Source: Chara braunii
Lineage: Eukaryota; Streptophyta; Charophyceae; Charales; Characeae
Reading direction: 5' to 3'
Assembly: GCA_003427395.1 (NCBI GenBank)
Contig: BFEA01000461.1
Location: 1,058,932 to 1,084,375, forward strand
Length of the DNA: 25,444 nt
Position numbers and translations under genes: made by a program. This document shows positions 1-9,900 of this stretch, in pieces (position 1 is the first letter of the stretch; each line of letters begins with the position of its first letter). The notes under the pieces were generated by a model, which saw nothing but the letters and a program-made list of their open reading frames with translations, had not been told where the DNA came from and made no database searches.

Positions 1-227
1 AACGAAATAGGGCCTGCAGGCCCTCGTTTTCAGTTTCAGGCTGAAACGACATGGGGCCTGTAAGCCCTATTTTCTAGGCTTTTAGGCTGAGAATGTGGGA
101 CGGGCCCTGCAGGCCCGTGTGGCTACGCAGTATGCCACACCATGACACCAGACCAGTCCAGACGTTTCGCCGGACCTTTGTCTGGACTGCTCCAGACCAT
201 CCGGATTGAAAAGACGTTAAAAAAAAA
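1..227. other. Flank of element 1, palindrome-rich, no gene
   Basis: No supportable gene. The stretch holds several small inverted repeats: a perfect 16-bp palindrome at 9-24, GTTTCAG/CTGAAAC at 33-47, a near-palindrome around a PstI-like core at 101-117, and a perfect 9-bp inverted repeat AGTCCAGAC/GTCTGGACT at 155-163 and 180-188. It ends in an A-rich run that abuts the LTR at 228. The G/C-rich CCGGA and CCAGAC words recur on the other side of the element (about 9155-9240), so this may be the interrupted target sequence or an older repeat. Confidence 0.5.
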
Positions 228-1266
228 TGCAAGGAACATGAATGTGGACAAAGCACAGAAATCCAGATTGCAAAATCACACTGAAGTCCAAGTAGTCAAA
301 GCAAGAGCAGATAGCACAATGGAACCAAGTAACCATCCATTTGAGAATGATACAGAAGAATCGTGAGTCAATGTCCAAGCCCAATCGGGCAACACCAACA
401 GCATAACCCAATGTAGCTCTCTCTCTTGAATGACGCCAGGCGCCCTACCTACTATACAGCCTATCACTACAACTACAGCATGAAAGCTACCAGACAACTT
501 GACGACCAGCGAGTGATGATGTCAACACCAATGCCGACTTCCCCTCCTTCCAGGTACGTCTCTCTCTTCTCCCTCACTCTCCCTTGTTATCCCACACAGC
601 GCCCTTCACCTCCGAAGAACCACCTTCGCCCTTCCTCCTCTGCGCCCACAGGCAGCCCGGCTATGGCCGCCAGCGCCCTGCGCCCAGACAACGCCCTACC
701 GCTTAGCGCAGCCTGCCTTTGCCTCAGCCTAGCGCAGCCCAGCATCTCGCATTCGCGCAGCGTGCCGGCATTGCCCGCAATGGCCAACATCCCTGCCCAC
801 TCGCCCTGCTTGCCTATATGCTAGTGTTGTGTGTGGGCGGCCTCCCTTGAGCCTGCGCCTGGGCCCCAGTACCTGCACCCAGGCCCAATGCGGTTGGGGC
901 CCACGCAGTACAGTTGTGCCTCTTTCATCCAGGCCTGCGTCCAGATTCAGATAGTGGACCGGTATCCCATTGGCATTTTCGGCCTCTATTTCCAGTATGC
1001 AATGTCGGCCTCACGTTTATGTGCCTAGGGCCTAACCAACTCTGGGGCCCTTGGATTTCTGCATTTGTAGAGCTCCGATACTCGGTGCCTCCAACCAACT
1101 GGCGTGCTGCAACTGCATGGACCCCACTTCGTGAAATGTTTGCATAGAGGGCTCTTGTTGATTTGCTGGCCCGCCTTCACTGAGGGCGGGCACGAGGCTT
1201 GCTGGGGCCGAAGCCCAGAACATGTACATCATGGCAAGGCCCCTTCTTGAGGGCTCAATCCTCACA
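228..1266 (-). repeat. 3' LTR of element 1 (1039 bp)
   Basis: Starts TGCAAGGAACATG and ends CCTCACA on the plus strand, matching 8045-8977. It is about 106 bp longer than the right LTR because it keeps a segment at roughly 810-900 and about 10 bp near 733 that the other copy lacks. It contains a short inverted repeat GCCCGCC/GGCGGGC near 1170-1192. Open frames inside it are present in both LTRs only because the LTRs are copies, and I do not regard them as genes. Confidence 0.93.
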
Positions 1267-1279
1267 TTCCATCCCCCTT
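1267..1279 (-). promoter_or_regulatory. Polypurine tract (plus-strand primer) of element 1
   Basis: On the minus strand the bases immediately before the 3' LTR read AAGGGGGATGGAA followed directly by the LTR start TGTGAGG. A purine-rich tract in this position primes plus-strand DNA synthesis after RNase H cleavage. Position and composition fit exactly. Confidence 0.85.
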
Positions 1280-1303
1280 AGCTTCGAAAGTCCGCTGAGA
1301 TGC

Positions 1304-3265
1304 TTACTTCGCAGGTGCCTTCCCTTTCAACATTCTCTCATAATCTGCCACCGCTTGAGGAGCTGTGTCAATCCGTTCCTCTCTGGTGAACCACCGATCT
1401 TCCTTCGGATCCGTATGATGCCTGAATCGGACTCGATACTCCCACTTGGGTTTTGGAGGTCTTCCTCTACCCAGTGGCTTTGGAACAGGCAGATCTCTGT
1501 GATCCACAATGTCGTCGATGTCCACTTGACCATCCATGGTTGGGGGCAACATCGATCTCCTTGAAGGGAATTGATCTGTCTCAATGAAAGGTGCAAGCTT
1601 TGAGGCATGAAAGACAGGGTGAGTGCGCAGATGACCAGGGATACGGATAACATAGGTAGGACCATCCATCTCATCCCGAACTATATCCAGGACTTCCCAT
1701 GGACCAAAATACTGAGGCATTAGTTTGCGAGAGATTCCGAATTCCTGTCCTAGCTCACTAGCCTTGACCCAGACATGTTCTCCTATCTGAAATGAGGACT
1801 GTCGACGATGTTTGTTCCTGGAAGCAATCATTGCTTGCTGAGCGTTCTTGATGTGCTCGACAACTTGCTGCAGCAACTTCACATACTGCACACCGTACTC
1901 TAGTGTGCCTGGAGTTGCAGAGGGTCGGTTTTCAGGTAGGAGGAAGTCCAGAGCTGATCTAGGCTTCCATCCCAAGTGCAGCTGGTTAGGACTAACGCCG
2001 GTACTGCTGTGTACAGCGTTGTTGTACAGGCTGGCGATGAGAGGCAACTTCTCATCCCAGTCATCCTGGCTGGGCTTGATGTAATGCCTCAGCAGGTGTT
2101 GTACAACTTTGTTCATCTGCTCGGCCTGTCCGTTGGCTTCGGGATGATTCCTTGAAGTCATCTGAAGTTGACTGCCCATCTGCTCAGCAGTCTTCTTCCA
2201 CAGCTCACTTGTGAAGCGGACATCTCTGTCACTAACAATTGACTTTGGTAAACCAAAATCACGCACCCAGTTGTCCATAAACAACTTGATGACGTGGTCA
2301 GTCCTTGCGGTCTCTGGCATGGCAATTAGTCTAGCGTATTTGGTAAATCGATCAATGATGACAAAGATATGCCTCTTGCCACTCTTACTAGTCACCACGG
2401 TGTCCATGAAGTCCATGGAAACACTCTGTCCTGGACCAGCAGGGATAGGCAAGGGCTTTAGCAGCCCAAGCGGTGCTTGAGTTCGCGGCTTGTCCCGCTG
2501 ACAGACCTGACAGGTCTCTACATACTTCTTTGCATCATCGAGCATTTTAGGCCACCAAAATCGTTGTACCAGATTGGCACTCGTCTTTTTGTAGCCGAAG
2601 TGTCCACTTGCGTCGTGACATTTCCCTAGAAATAAACTACGCAAACTCTCACTCGATGGAACTACTAACCTTTTACACCCGACCTTATCAAGAAAGAGTA
2701 ACCCATCCATCATCACAAACTCACTTTTTGTGGCCTTGTCTTTTGCCTGAAGTTTGTGCATGATGTCCATCATGACAGGGTCTTCCTGATAGGCTCCCAC
2801 CAACGATTGAGTTACTTCCTGAGATACACCAAACTCAGAAACTAGCGCCCCTAGGTAGTCTGCTCGACGGGACAGCGCATCTGCAACCTTGTTGTACTCT
2901 CCCTTCAGATACTCTAGCTTGAAGTCATACTGATCTATGACCTCAATCCATCGCTTGAGTGCATCACAGAGAGCCGGTTGAGTCTTGATCCATTTGAGGG
3001 TCTGATGGTCAATTCTCAAGTAGAAAAACCGTCCCAACAGGAAATGCCTCCAATGGACAAGGGCTTTATAAAGAGCATAGAGTTCCCTTTCGTAGGTGGA
3101 CTTTGCCAGTTTCTTTGATGGCATTTTCTTGCTCATGTACTCAATCGGTCTCAACTTCTTCCCATCCTGCTGAGCCAGCACTGTGCCAATGTCATATTGG
3201 CTTGCGTCAGTGATCACTATGAATGGCTTCTGAGGATCGGGCACCATGAGAACCTCATGATTCAT
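1304..3265 (-). CDS. Pol 3' part: RNase H - integrase - chromodomain-like ORF
   Basis: A 653-codon ORF with an ATG at 3265, open throughout. RNase H: Asp at about residue 20 (ITDAS), Glu about 61 (YERELYAL), Asp about 86 (RIDHQTL), then a KVADALSRR end. Integrase: an N-terminal HHCC zinc finger (GHFGYKKT ... CQVC, roughly residues 215-255), then a DDE core with MDFMD, SDRD and NHPEANGQAEQ carrying the three acidic residues, then a C-terminal DNA-binding region. The last ~75 residues (DIDDIVDHR ... WEYRVRF ... DRWFTRE ... YERML) look like a diverged chromodomain. It is in the same frame as the RT fragment upstream and separated from it by a TAG at about 3311, so it was once the 3' half of a single Pol. 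The methionine is probably only the first one after that stop, not a natural start. RNase H degrades template RNA; integrase joins the cDNA to the chromosome. Confidence 0.9.
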   Translation of the reverse strand: MNHEVLMVPDPQKPFIVITDASQYDIGTVLAQQDGKKLRPIEYMSKKMPSKKLAKSTYERELYALYKALVHWRHFLLGRFFYLRIDHQTLKWIKTQPALCDALKRWIEVIDQYDFKLEYLKGEYNKVADALSRRADYLGALVSEFGVSQEVTQSLVGAYQEDPVMMDIMHKLQAKDKATKSEFVMMDGLLFLDKVGCKRLVVPSSESLRSLFLGKCHDASGHFGYKKTSANLVQRFWWPKMLDDAKKYVETCQVCQRDKPRTQAPLGLLKPLPIPAGPGQSVSMDFMDTVVTSKSGKRHIFVIIDRFTKYARLIAMPETARTDHVIKLFMDNWVRDFGLPKSIVSDRDVRFTSELWKKTAEQMGSQLQMTSRNHPEANGQAEQMNKVVQHLLRHYIKPSQDDWDEKLPLIASLYNNAVHSSTGVSPNQLHLGWKPRSALDFLLPENRPSATPGTLEYGVQYVKLLQQVVEHIKNAQQAMIASRNKHRRQSSFQIGEHVWVKASELGQEFGISRKLMPQYFGPWEVLDIVRDEMDGPTYVIRIPGHLRTHPVFHASKLAPFIETDQFPSRRSMLPPTMDGQVDIDDIVDHRDLPVPKPLGRGRPPKPKWEYRVRFRHHTDPKEDRWFTREERIDTAPQAVADYERMLKGKAPAK

Positions 3266-4180
3266 GAGTGCATGCTTCAGTCGTTTGAAAGCACCCTTGC
3301 ACTCATCACTCTAGTCCCACGGCGTGTCAAGTCGAGTTAGATCTGTCAAAGGAGAGGCGACTGTGGAATAGTTCTTTACAAAATTTCTATAGTAGCCGCA
3401 CATTCCTAAAAAAGATCTGACCTCAGTAACAGTCTGAGGTCGTGGCCAGTCTCGAACACTAGCCACCTTCGCATCTTCCGGCCTAATCCCTTCCGCGGAT
3501 ACTTGATGACCCAAGTATAAGATCTTAGTACGTCCGAACTCACACTTCTCTATTCATGGCGAGAGTACAGTCTCAACGTGTTGTGCATGCTCTTCGACAG
3601 ACTTACTAAAGATCAGAATATCGTCGAGGTAAACAACGACAAACTTATATAAGTGGTCATGGAAGATGGCGTGCTGGAATGTACCCGGCGCGTTACAAAG
3701 ACCAAAGGGCATCACAACAAACTCATACAGACCATATCTGGTATGAAATGCAGTCTTGTGCTGATCCTCAGGTCTTATTGCGATCTGATGGTAGCCGATT
3801 TTAAATCTATCTTGCTATAGTACTTGCATCCCTGCACCCTATCCAATAGGTCGTCTATGCGAGGTAGAGGCTCTGCGTTCTTCACTGTGATGGCATTGAG
3901 GCCTCTACAGTCAATGCACATCCTCAATGTGCCCCCCTTCTTCGGTACAAATAGCACTGGAGATCCGTAGGGGGAAGTACTTGGTCGGATCCATCCCTTT
4001 TCTGTCATCTCTTTCATTTATCGCCGAAGTTCATCCAACTCGGCCAGAGCCATCCTATAGATCCTTCCCTTTGGGATTTTACTCCCTGGAATGATTTCTA
4101 TGGCGTGGACAACCTCCCTTTCTACAACTCCTGTGGGCTCCTCGAACAGATCAGGGAACTTAGCAACGACGTGTTCTATC
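3266..4180 (-). pseudogene. Reverse transcriptase domain of element 1, broken
   Basis: The Ty3/gypsy RT is visible in pieces. Upstream at 4018-4180 is a connector with KFPDLFEEP; 3775-4017 has the fingers with [28 protein letters not shown] and the motif A start YYSKIDLKS; near 3610-3640 (minus) is a YLDD catalytic box; 3311-3514 has the thumb/connection with SFLGMCGYYRNFV. Damage seen: a frameshift at the protease-RT junction near 4180, TAA at 4018-4020, a one-base frameshift near 3800 just after the motif A aspartate, a stop near 3553 and a TAG at about 3311. The catalytic residues remain but cannot be made as one protein. Confidence 0.88.
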
Positions 4181-4823
4181 TCTGGGGTGTTTTAACGGCC
4201 TGCCTTTTCTCAGAGACATACACAAGGTACATACCCTCCTCTTGGTTCTGTTTGTAATAATTATAGAACGCTGATGCACACAAGCAGCCATAGGTATCTA
4301 TTATGCTACTGGCTTTGAACTTAGTCAATCTGACTNTTCTGCCATCAGGCAACTTATGTTTTAGCACCTTCTTGTCCCAGTCAAACTGGGGCTTGGCAAC
4401 CTCAAGGTAGTATATGCCTAACAACATATCGAATGGCAAGTCGTCGCTAACCAGGAACGAAATCTTATGATTAAGTTCCCCTCCTCCATAGGAGAAGGTA
4501 CAGACTACATCCTTGATATAGTCTGTGACTATCATGCGCTCCTTATTGGCCAAAGTAGATGCTACAGGTCTACTAAGGTGCTGTACCCGGTCCTGTAGGT
4601 GCAGCCTTTCCAAACAGTCGCGACTTATGTAATTCCGTGTGGAGCCAATGTCTATGAAGGCATCACATTTGCGGCCTCCTACATCAACTTCCACCACGAA
4701 ATGTTCCCCTCTAGGACCCTTCCTTAGTCCCACCCAAGATTCACGAGGGTCCTTGTTTGACCACTCACTCTCCAAGTCTTCTAAGGCTTCAGACACATCT
4801 AACGTACATCTTCGGGGTGACTA
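4176..4823 (-). pseudogene. Retropepsin-like protease domain of element 1
   Basis: An open segment of about 206 codons with the aspartic protease signature CDAFIDIGSTRNYIS, where the usual D-S/T-G is D-I-G, followed by a hydrophobic FDMLLGIYYL that matches the second conserved (ILG-like) motif of retropepsins. It lies in the same frame as gag but is separated by TAG at 4821-4823 and TAG at 4896-4898. No ATG opens the segment; the first start-like codon is GTG at 4796. One ambiguous base falls inside at about 4336. Its role was to process the Gag-Pol polyprotein. The altered middle residue of the active-site triad may itself be inactivating. Confidence 0.8.
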
Positions 4824-4843
4824 AAGAGTCATTAGCTATGGCC

Positions 4844-4918
4844 NTCTCATGAAGTGGGGAGGGTATCNGNCCCACTTCACCATGAGTAGNANCANCTAAA
4901 ACTTCCACCGGCCTNANN
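4844..4918 (-). other. Gag-pol junction with ambiguous bases and an inverted repeat
   Basis: About nine isolated N positions cluster here (4844, 4868, 4870, 4890, 4892, 4895, 4915, 4917, 4918). Between them lies an inverted repeat: CTCATGAAGTGGG near 4847-4859 and CCCACTTCACCATGAG near 4871-4886, which would form an 8-bp core stem (GAAGTGGG/CCCACTTC) extended by CTCAT/ATGAG. The clustered ambiguity suggests mixed reads from several element copies in the assembly. Confidence 0.6.
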
Positions 4919-6545
4919 TGTTTCCCGAGCTAGAAGCCTGGGAAGAAGATGCCCCCATCTTAGGAGGTATCTTCTGCGTGACCTTTGCGTTCTGGCACTT
5001 GTACTGGGTGTGTCCGTACTCACCACAGTTAATACAAGCACCACGCACTCGGCGGTCCCGCCACACTTCTTGATCAAGACCTGCCTTGACCCAATCAGCA
5101 ACTTTGGTCTGATTGGAGGCGGCCTTCCCTTGACTCTTTTGATGGCCCTTCACTCGACCACTAGCCTGAGCCTTAACTACTGCGGCGAGGGTCCTACCCT
5201 CAGCGATCTCCTCGTCGTCGTACTCTGAGTCCCACAGGTCGGTGAGCTCGTCGATCTCTATTCGAGTCCCATCGGACTCAACCATCATCAATTTAGCCCC
5301 CTTCTTCTTCCATTTCTGTGGACTTTTCTTCTTCTTCGCATCTACTGAAGAAGGTTGAACACTTCCTAGAGTGGCCTCTAAATCTAAGGCTTTTCTAGAC
5401 AAGGTCTCAAATGAGTGATACTCAAGGCGGGCCTCGCTGGCCAGCAAATTTCTAAGATTCTCTGGGAGACATCTCACAAACGTGGTCAACAAGAATTGGT
5501 CATCGTAGTTTATGTCGGGAACAACGATGAGGCTCTCTACGGTAGTCGTAAGCTCTCTGACTGACTTGAACTTTCTTTGGTCTAGTTTGTTTATCGCATC
5601 AGTGGCAATTTGTGCCTGCTGTGGATTGTGCCAACGAGCTTCTACCATTTATAAGAACTCGTCTAACGTAATGGTCTTAGCCCAGTCCGCCATGCGTCGT
5701 CCGTACCCGGCCTTTGAAACTAAACCATCCAGCCATTTGGCTGCCTTACCCTCAAGGTAAGATGCAGCAGTAATCACCTCCTCCTCCTGCAAAGTCCTCT
5801 TCGCCTTTACCCATACCGGAACTGTTCTCAACCATGTGTTGAGTTCCTCGTCCTTCTTCTCTCTTGAGAAGGCAAGAGGCGGTTTCATAGGGGTCTTTGG
5901 ATACCATTGACCTTGCTGCTGTCCCTGTTGAGGAACAAGTTGTTGCGGTGGTGTAGCTACCATCGCTGACCCAGAAGAAGAAGAAGCAACAGTCTGTGAG
6001 ACTGCTGCAGACGTACCACGTGGTTGTGTGCCAGCTTGTACCGGAAAGGGGCTTGACATCGCCGTTAACGGCAATGGCGACTGTGCTGCTGGCCTAAATC
6101 CTGGCCTTTGCAAAAGGTCCAAGATCTGGTCAAGAGAATTCTGCATGAAGTCTAGTCTGCTGTCCACATGGGCATGCATCGACAACATGCTATTCTTCAA
6201 CACTTTCAATTGGTCAGACATTGTTGTCTCATCCAAACCCTCCAGTGCAGCCTTGTCTGCCTCTAACGTATCAAGCCTGGCTGCTCTTCTTTTGATCTCG
6301 TTCTCTCTATCGGTTGCTTGCTTCAGTTCCCTGTCTAACCGTTCGCGAATCCTTTCGACCTGTTGGAGCTCTAAGAGCTCCCTGCCGCGTGGGGTCAACG
6401 GGCTTAACTGCGAGCCCGCCATTTGACTTGTGGTCTGACTAGAACCTACTGACCCGGAAGTACCCGCGGGCCCTGAGGGCATTCCCAGCAGGGTTCCTGA
6501 CGAGGATGCAGCAGAGGACGCAGCAGAGCTTGCGCCGTTAGCCAT
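4896..6545 (-). pseudogene. Gag of element 1, one nonsense mutation
   Basis: A Gag polyprotein read in one frame from the ATG at 6545 (the frame is open to 6689 but has no ATG upstream). Order: an Ala/Ser-rich N-terminus, a charged coiled-coil stretch (RERLDRELKQATDRENEIKR), a Gln/Pro-rich linker, the retrotransposon Gag capsid-like region (W-L-R-T ... AASYLEGKAAKWLDGL), then a basic KKKKSPQKWKKK tract and one CCHC zinc knuckle C-I-N-C-G-E-Y-G-H-T-Q-Y-K-C for RNA binding. A TAA at 5649-5651 splits it between DEFL and MVEARWHN; the reading frame resumes immediately, so it is a point mutation. It ends at TAG 4896-4898 in frame with protease. Confidence 0.88.
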
Positions 6546-8029
6546 TGCTGCTGCTCTGACTGTTGCTGCCTGCTCTCTAGCTGCTAGGTTCGCTGCTGCC
6601 CTCGCTGCTGCAAGAGCACGGGCTCTCCGTCGGCACGAAGCCGTGCTTCGCCTCCCGGTTGTAGGGTCTCGAACACGTGTAAGTCTCACATTGTGCTCCC
6701 GAACATGTAAGTCTCACATTGTCAACTCTACCCTCATCGGTGTCTGACCCGCTCATCAGTTAGGCAAACACTGTCTGCAATACAACCCCCTAGTGGAGTC
6801 CTACCACAGCATGTGTCTGACCGGCACCTAATTTTCTAAAAATAATTGTGTTCGGCAGGTCCCCAACTTTTACCGATCAAGTGGCAGCCTACAACATTCA
6901 CAATAGACTGTCAACATAGTCTAGGTGTACCTTGATTGGTCCACTTACAGCAGCATTAGATAGAACTGGCTATGGTAGTATACAACAGTCCTACTCTAAT
7001 CTGTCTGTGAGGTGTTAGCAGTTGTCAACCAACTAATCAATAATAAACCAAGACCATGTTGCAGATGTATGATCAGTGGGTATGGTTGTGTTTCCAGTTG
7101 AGCATCAATTAGAACCTACCCTCCCCTCAATCCAACATACCAAATAGCATCAATGAGCAGCGGTGTCTTCATGTGTGTTGTCGGCCCACCCCTGTGCCCA
7201 AGTCATTGCCGAGCAAGCCAGCCAGTCCACTCTTATTTACCCTTGTACGGAACGAGCCTTACACCCGGCTGATATGGCTGATCAGGAGGAATTTTAGGAG
7301 AGCCCCCATCTCCTCAGGAATTATTTAACGTCGCAGTCAGGACGATGATCACAGCCAGAATCAATCCGAGTCCCCAACCAGAAATGTTTGTAGACGGTCT
7401 GGTAAGCGTCTCATAAAAGGCTGGCACACCCGGCAGGACTTCTATAGCGCAGCATAGTGCCAAAATGGACAAGCAGCCATCGCATGCGTGACCTACTCCC
7501 ATTGGGTTGGCATGGTGACCGTGACCCAGTGCTCCGACCAGGGCCTTTCAGAGGCACCGCCCTTTCTCCTTCCAGATGCTTCCGGGAAGATTGTCGTCTC
7601 TCAAGGTAGCGCGCTCACAACACCTCACCAAAAGAGAGGACTCTCAAGTTGGACTCACTTCCTCGCGGTAAGAAGAGATTGAGAGAGTAGATAAGGTAAG
7701 GGAACAACGTACCTGGAGATAGCTGCCCCCAACCACAGATTTCTCACCAATTGAGCTGAGTGTGCATTTGATGACCGGTCTTGGCCTCGGTACCACCCAC
7801 AACGCAATGCAATGGCACCTCAGCCGAATGCCACATCAGCATGCTCTCATCACCAATCATACATTCCGCCTGTCACCATGGCAATCAATGCCGTCTTAGC
7901 CTTCCGGCGCACACCTCTCTACCCAGGTAGTGCGCCTAGTATGGCCTGACATCACAAGAACCAACTGCGAAGAAGCATCACCAAGTCTGTATAACGCCAG
8001 CGCACCAAGGTAAGTGGCGAATCAAACCA
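6546..8029 (-). other. 5' untranslated leader of element 1
   Basis: About 1.5 kb between the PBS and the first in-frame ATG of gag. No coding region is supportable. The only repeat I see is a partial tandem duplication close to the gag frame start: the word GTAAGTCTCACATTGT occurs at 6679 and again at 6707 (period 28). A long leader is common in chromoviruses and may hold RNA packaging signals, but nothing specific is visible. Confidence 0.6.
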
Positions 8030-8041
8030 GCTCCGATACCA
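8030..8041 (-). promoter_or_regulatory. Primer-binding site, tRNA-iMet type
   Basis: On the minus strand TGGTATCGGAGC lies three bases inside the 5' LTR. It matches the standard plant initiator-methionine tRNA PBS TGGTATCAGAGC at 11 of 12 positions. It primes minus-strand cDNA synthesis and confirms the element's orientation. Confidence 0.9.
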
Positions 8042-8044
8042 AAA

Positions 8045-8977
8045 TGCAAGGAACATGAATGTGGACGAAGCACAGAAATCCAGATTGCAAAATCACACTG
8101 AAGTCCAAGTAGTCAAAGCAAGAGCAGATAGCACAATGGAACCGAGTAACCATCCATTTGAGAACGATACAGAAGAATCGTGAGTCAATGTCCAAGCCCA
8201 ATCGGGCAACACCAACAGCATAACCCAATGTAGCTCTCTCTCTTGAATGGCACCAGGCGCCCTACCTACTCTACGGCCTATCACTACAACTACAGCATGA
8301 AAGCTACCAGACAACTTGACGACCAGCGAGTGATGATGTCAACACCAACGCCGACTTCCCCTCCTTCCAGGTACGTCTCTCTCTTCTCCCTCACTCTCCC
8401 TTGTTATCCCACACAGCGCCCTTCACCTCCGAAGAACCACCTTTGCCCTTCCTCCTCTGCGCCCACAGGCAGCCCGGCTATGGCCGCCAGCGCCCTGCGC
8501 CCAGGCAGCGCCCTACCACTTAGCGCAGCCTGCCTTTGCCTCAGCCCAGCACCTCGCATGCGTGCGGCGTGCCGGCATTGCCCGCAATGGCCAAGATCCC
8601 TGCCCACTCGCCCACGCAGTACAGTTGTGCCTCTTTCATCCAGGCCTGCGTCCAGATTCAGATAGTGGACCGGTATCCCATTGGCATTTTCGGCCTCTAT
8701 TTCCAGTATGCAATGTCGGCCTCACGTTTATGTGCCCAGGGCCTAACCAACTCTGGGGCCCTGGGATTTCTGCATTTGCAGAGCTCCGATACTCGGTGCC
8801 TCCAACCAACTGGCGTGCTGCAACTGTATGGACCCCATTTCGTGAAATGTTTGCACAGAGGGCTCTTGTTGATTTGCTGGCCCGCCTTCACTTAGGGCGG
8901 GCACGAGGCTTGCTGGGGCCTAAGCCCAGAACATGTACATCATGGCAAGGCCCCTTCTTGAGGGCTCAATCCTCACA
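8045..8977 (-). repeat. 5' LTR of element 1 (933 bp)
   Basis: Direct repeat of 228-1266, with the same TG...CA ends. It is shorter because about 95 bp are missing where CCCACTCGCCC joins CACGCAGTACAG (near 8610) and about 10 bp near 8555. As the 5' LTR it should hold the promoter; no unambiguous TATA box was identified. The deletions lie in what would be promoter or leader sequence. Confidence 0.93.
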
Positions 8978-9900
8978 AAAACCTCTTTTAATGAAAAAAA
9001 TTCAAAAAAATGTTTTTTTATTAATTTTCCTTTGGATTTGGCTACAAATTTGGAGATGGTCCTCAGTCAAAAGATTTTTGCAGTGCAATGCTGCGCAACA
9101 TATCTTTTTGATTTTTTTTAAGTCGGATTTTTTTGGGGGCGTGCGGGTGGGGGGATGTATCCGGACACTCTGGACCGGACACCAGGCCCAGACATCCAGA
9201 CCCAGACCGTCTGCACTGCGGTCCGGACGTCCGGATCGTAACCATGGGTTTTAGGCTCTTTGTTAAAAGACCATAGTAAGTATCCCATCCCGTTTTCCAC
9301 GACATGGCGGGATTCAACGGCCTGCCAATTCGCCTGAAATTCATCCAGTCAAAGCGAGTTGTGTGCATGGCCTATTTTGCCTGGATGTTTTCGAAGCAAA
9401 ACGGCAGGCCGGTGTTTTCAAAGTGCTTTTCTTCTCCTGTAGTATGGCCCTTCTATGCGCTCCCCTAGAGGAGGCAGAGTCCAGCCTTTCATCTTGAAAC
9501 GACACATGTCAAGTGGTGGTGGTGGTGGAGGGGGACGACGGGGTAGGTCTGGGGTCTGCAGCTGCAGATAGCGATTACAGCACACTCAGCACAGACCAAC
9601 ACGCCAATTCCTGAAGAAATGCCACGAGAAAAGTACAATGAAATGTCCCAAACGTTTTCAACAGAAATTGGGCACGAAAAAAAACAGGCCTACCTCAGGT
9701 AAGTACACCCCTGAACTGTTGACACACACCTGAGTTCGAACTCCACTGGAAGCAGATGCGAAAAACACTAGAATTCTGAATTACCTACAGCCGGTCAGTT
9801 TGATGATGATACCTCGAGCAACCGCCCTTTCTTGGACAAAAAAAAAAAAAAAAAAAAAACAGAAACTGGGCACTGATATATTGGGGAAAAGGGGACTCAC
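8978..9900. other. Intergenic or intronic DNA, no supportable gene
   Basis: An A/T-rich start (8978-9130), then a G-rich stretch and CCGGA-rich words including a perfect palindrome TCCGGACGTCCGGA at 9222-9235, a (GGT)n run near 9512-9526, and CTGCAGCTGCAG at 9557-9568. A run of 22 A residues (9838-9859) lies 42 bp beyond the donor site of the exon at 9901-10058, i.e. within its downstream intron on the minus strand. Open frames here are short and without recognisable content. Confidence 0.5.

Larger units (their letters stand above)
228..8977 (-). mobile_element. Ty3/gypsy chromovirus-like LTR retrotransposon, complete but disabled (element 1)
   Basis: An 8.75-kb element on the minus strand with every structural hallmark visible: direct repeats beginning TG and ending CA at both ends, a PBS just inside the right (5') LTR, a polypurine tract just inside the left (3') LTR, and the internal order gag, protease, RT, RNase H, integrase, chromodomain. 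That order identifies Ty3/gypsy; the C-terminal chromodomain-like segment points to the chromovirus branch. Runs of A flank both ends (223-227 and 8978-8981), compatible with a 4-5 bp target duplication but too simple in sequence to prove it. The LTRs differ at roughly 20-25 positions by eye, mostly transitions, plus two deletions in the right copy. Gag, protease and RT carry stops and frameshifts, so the copy is not autonomous. Confidence 0.95.

Noticed and set aside
426-824. ORF of 132 codons repeated at 8243-8665
   Set aside because: It lies in the LTR; presence in both places only reflects LTR duplication. It is Pro/Ser-rich with no known motif and is changed in length by the LTR deletions.
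9694-9705. Plus-strand CAG|GTAAGT donor-like site
   Set aside because: The upstream segment has no convincing acceptor or coding content, so a plus-strand exon is not supported.
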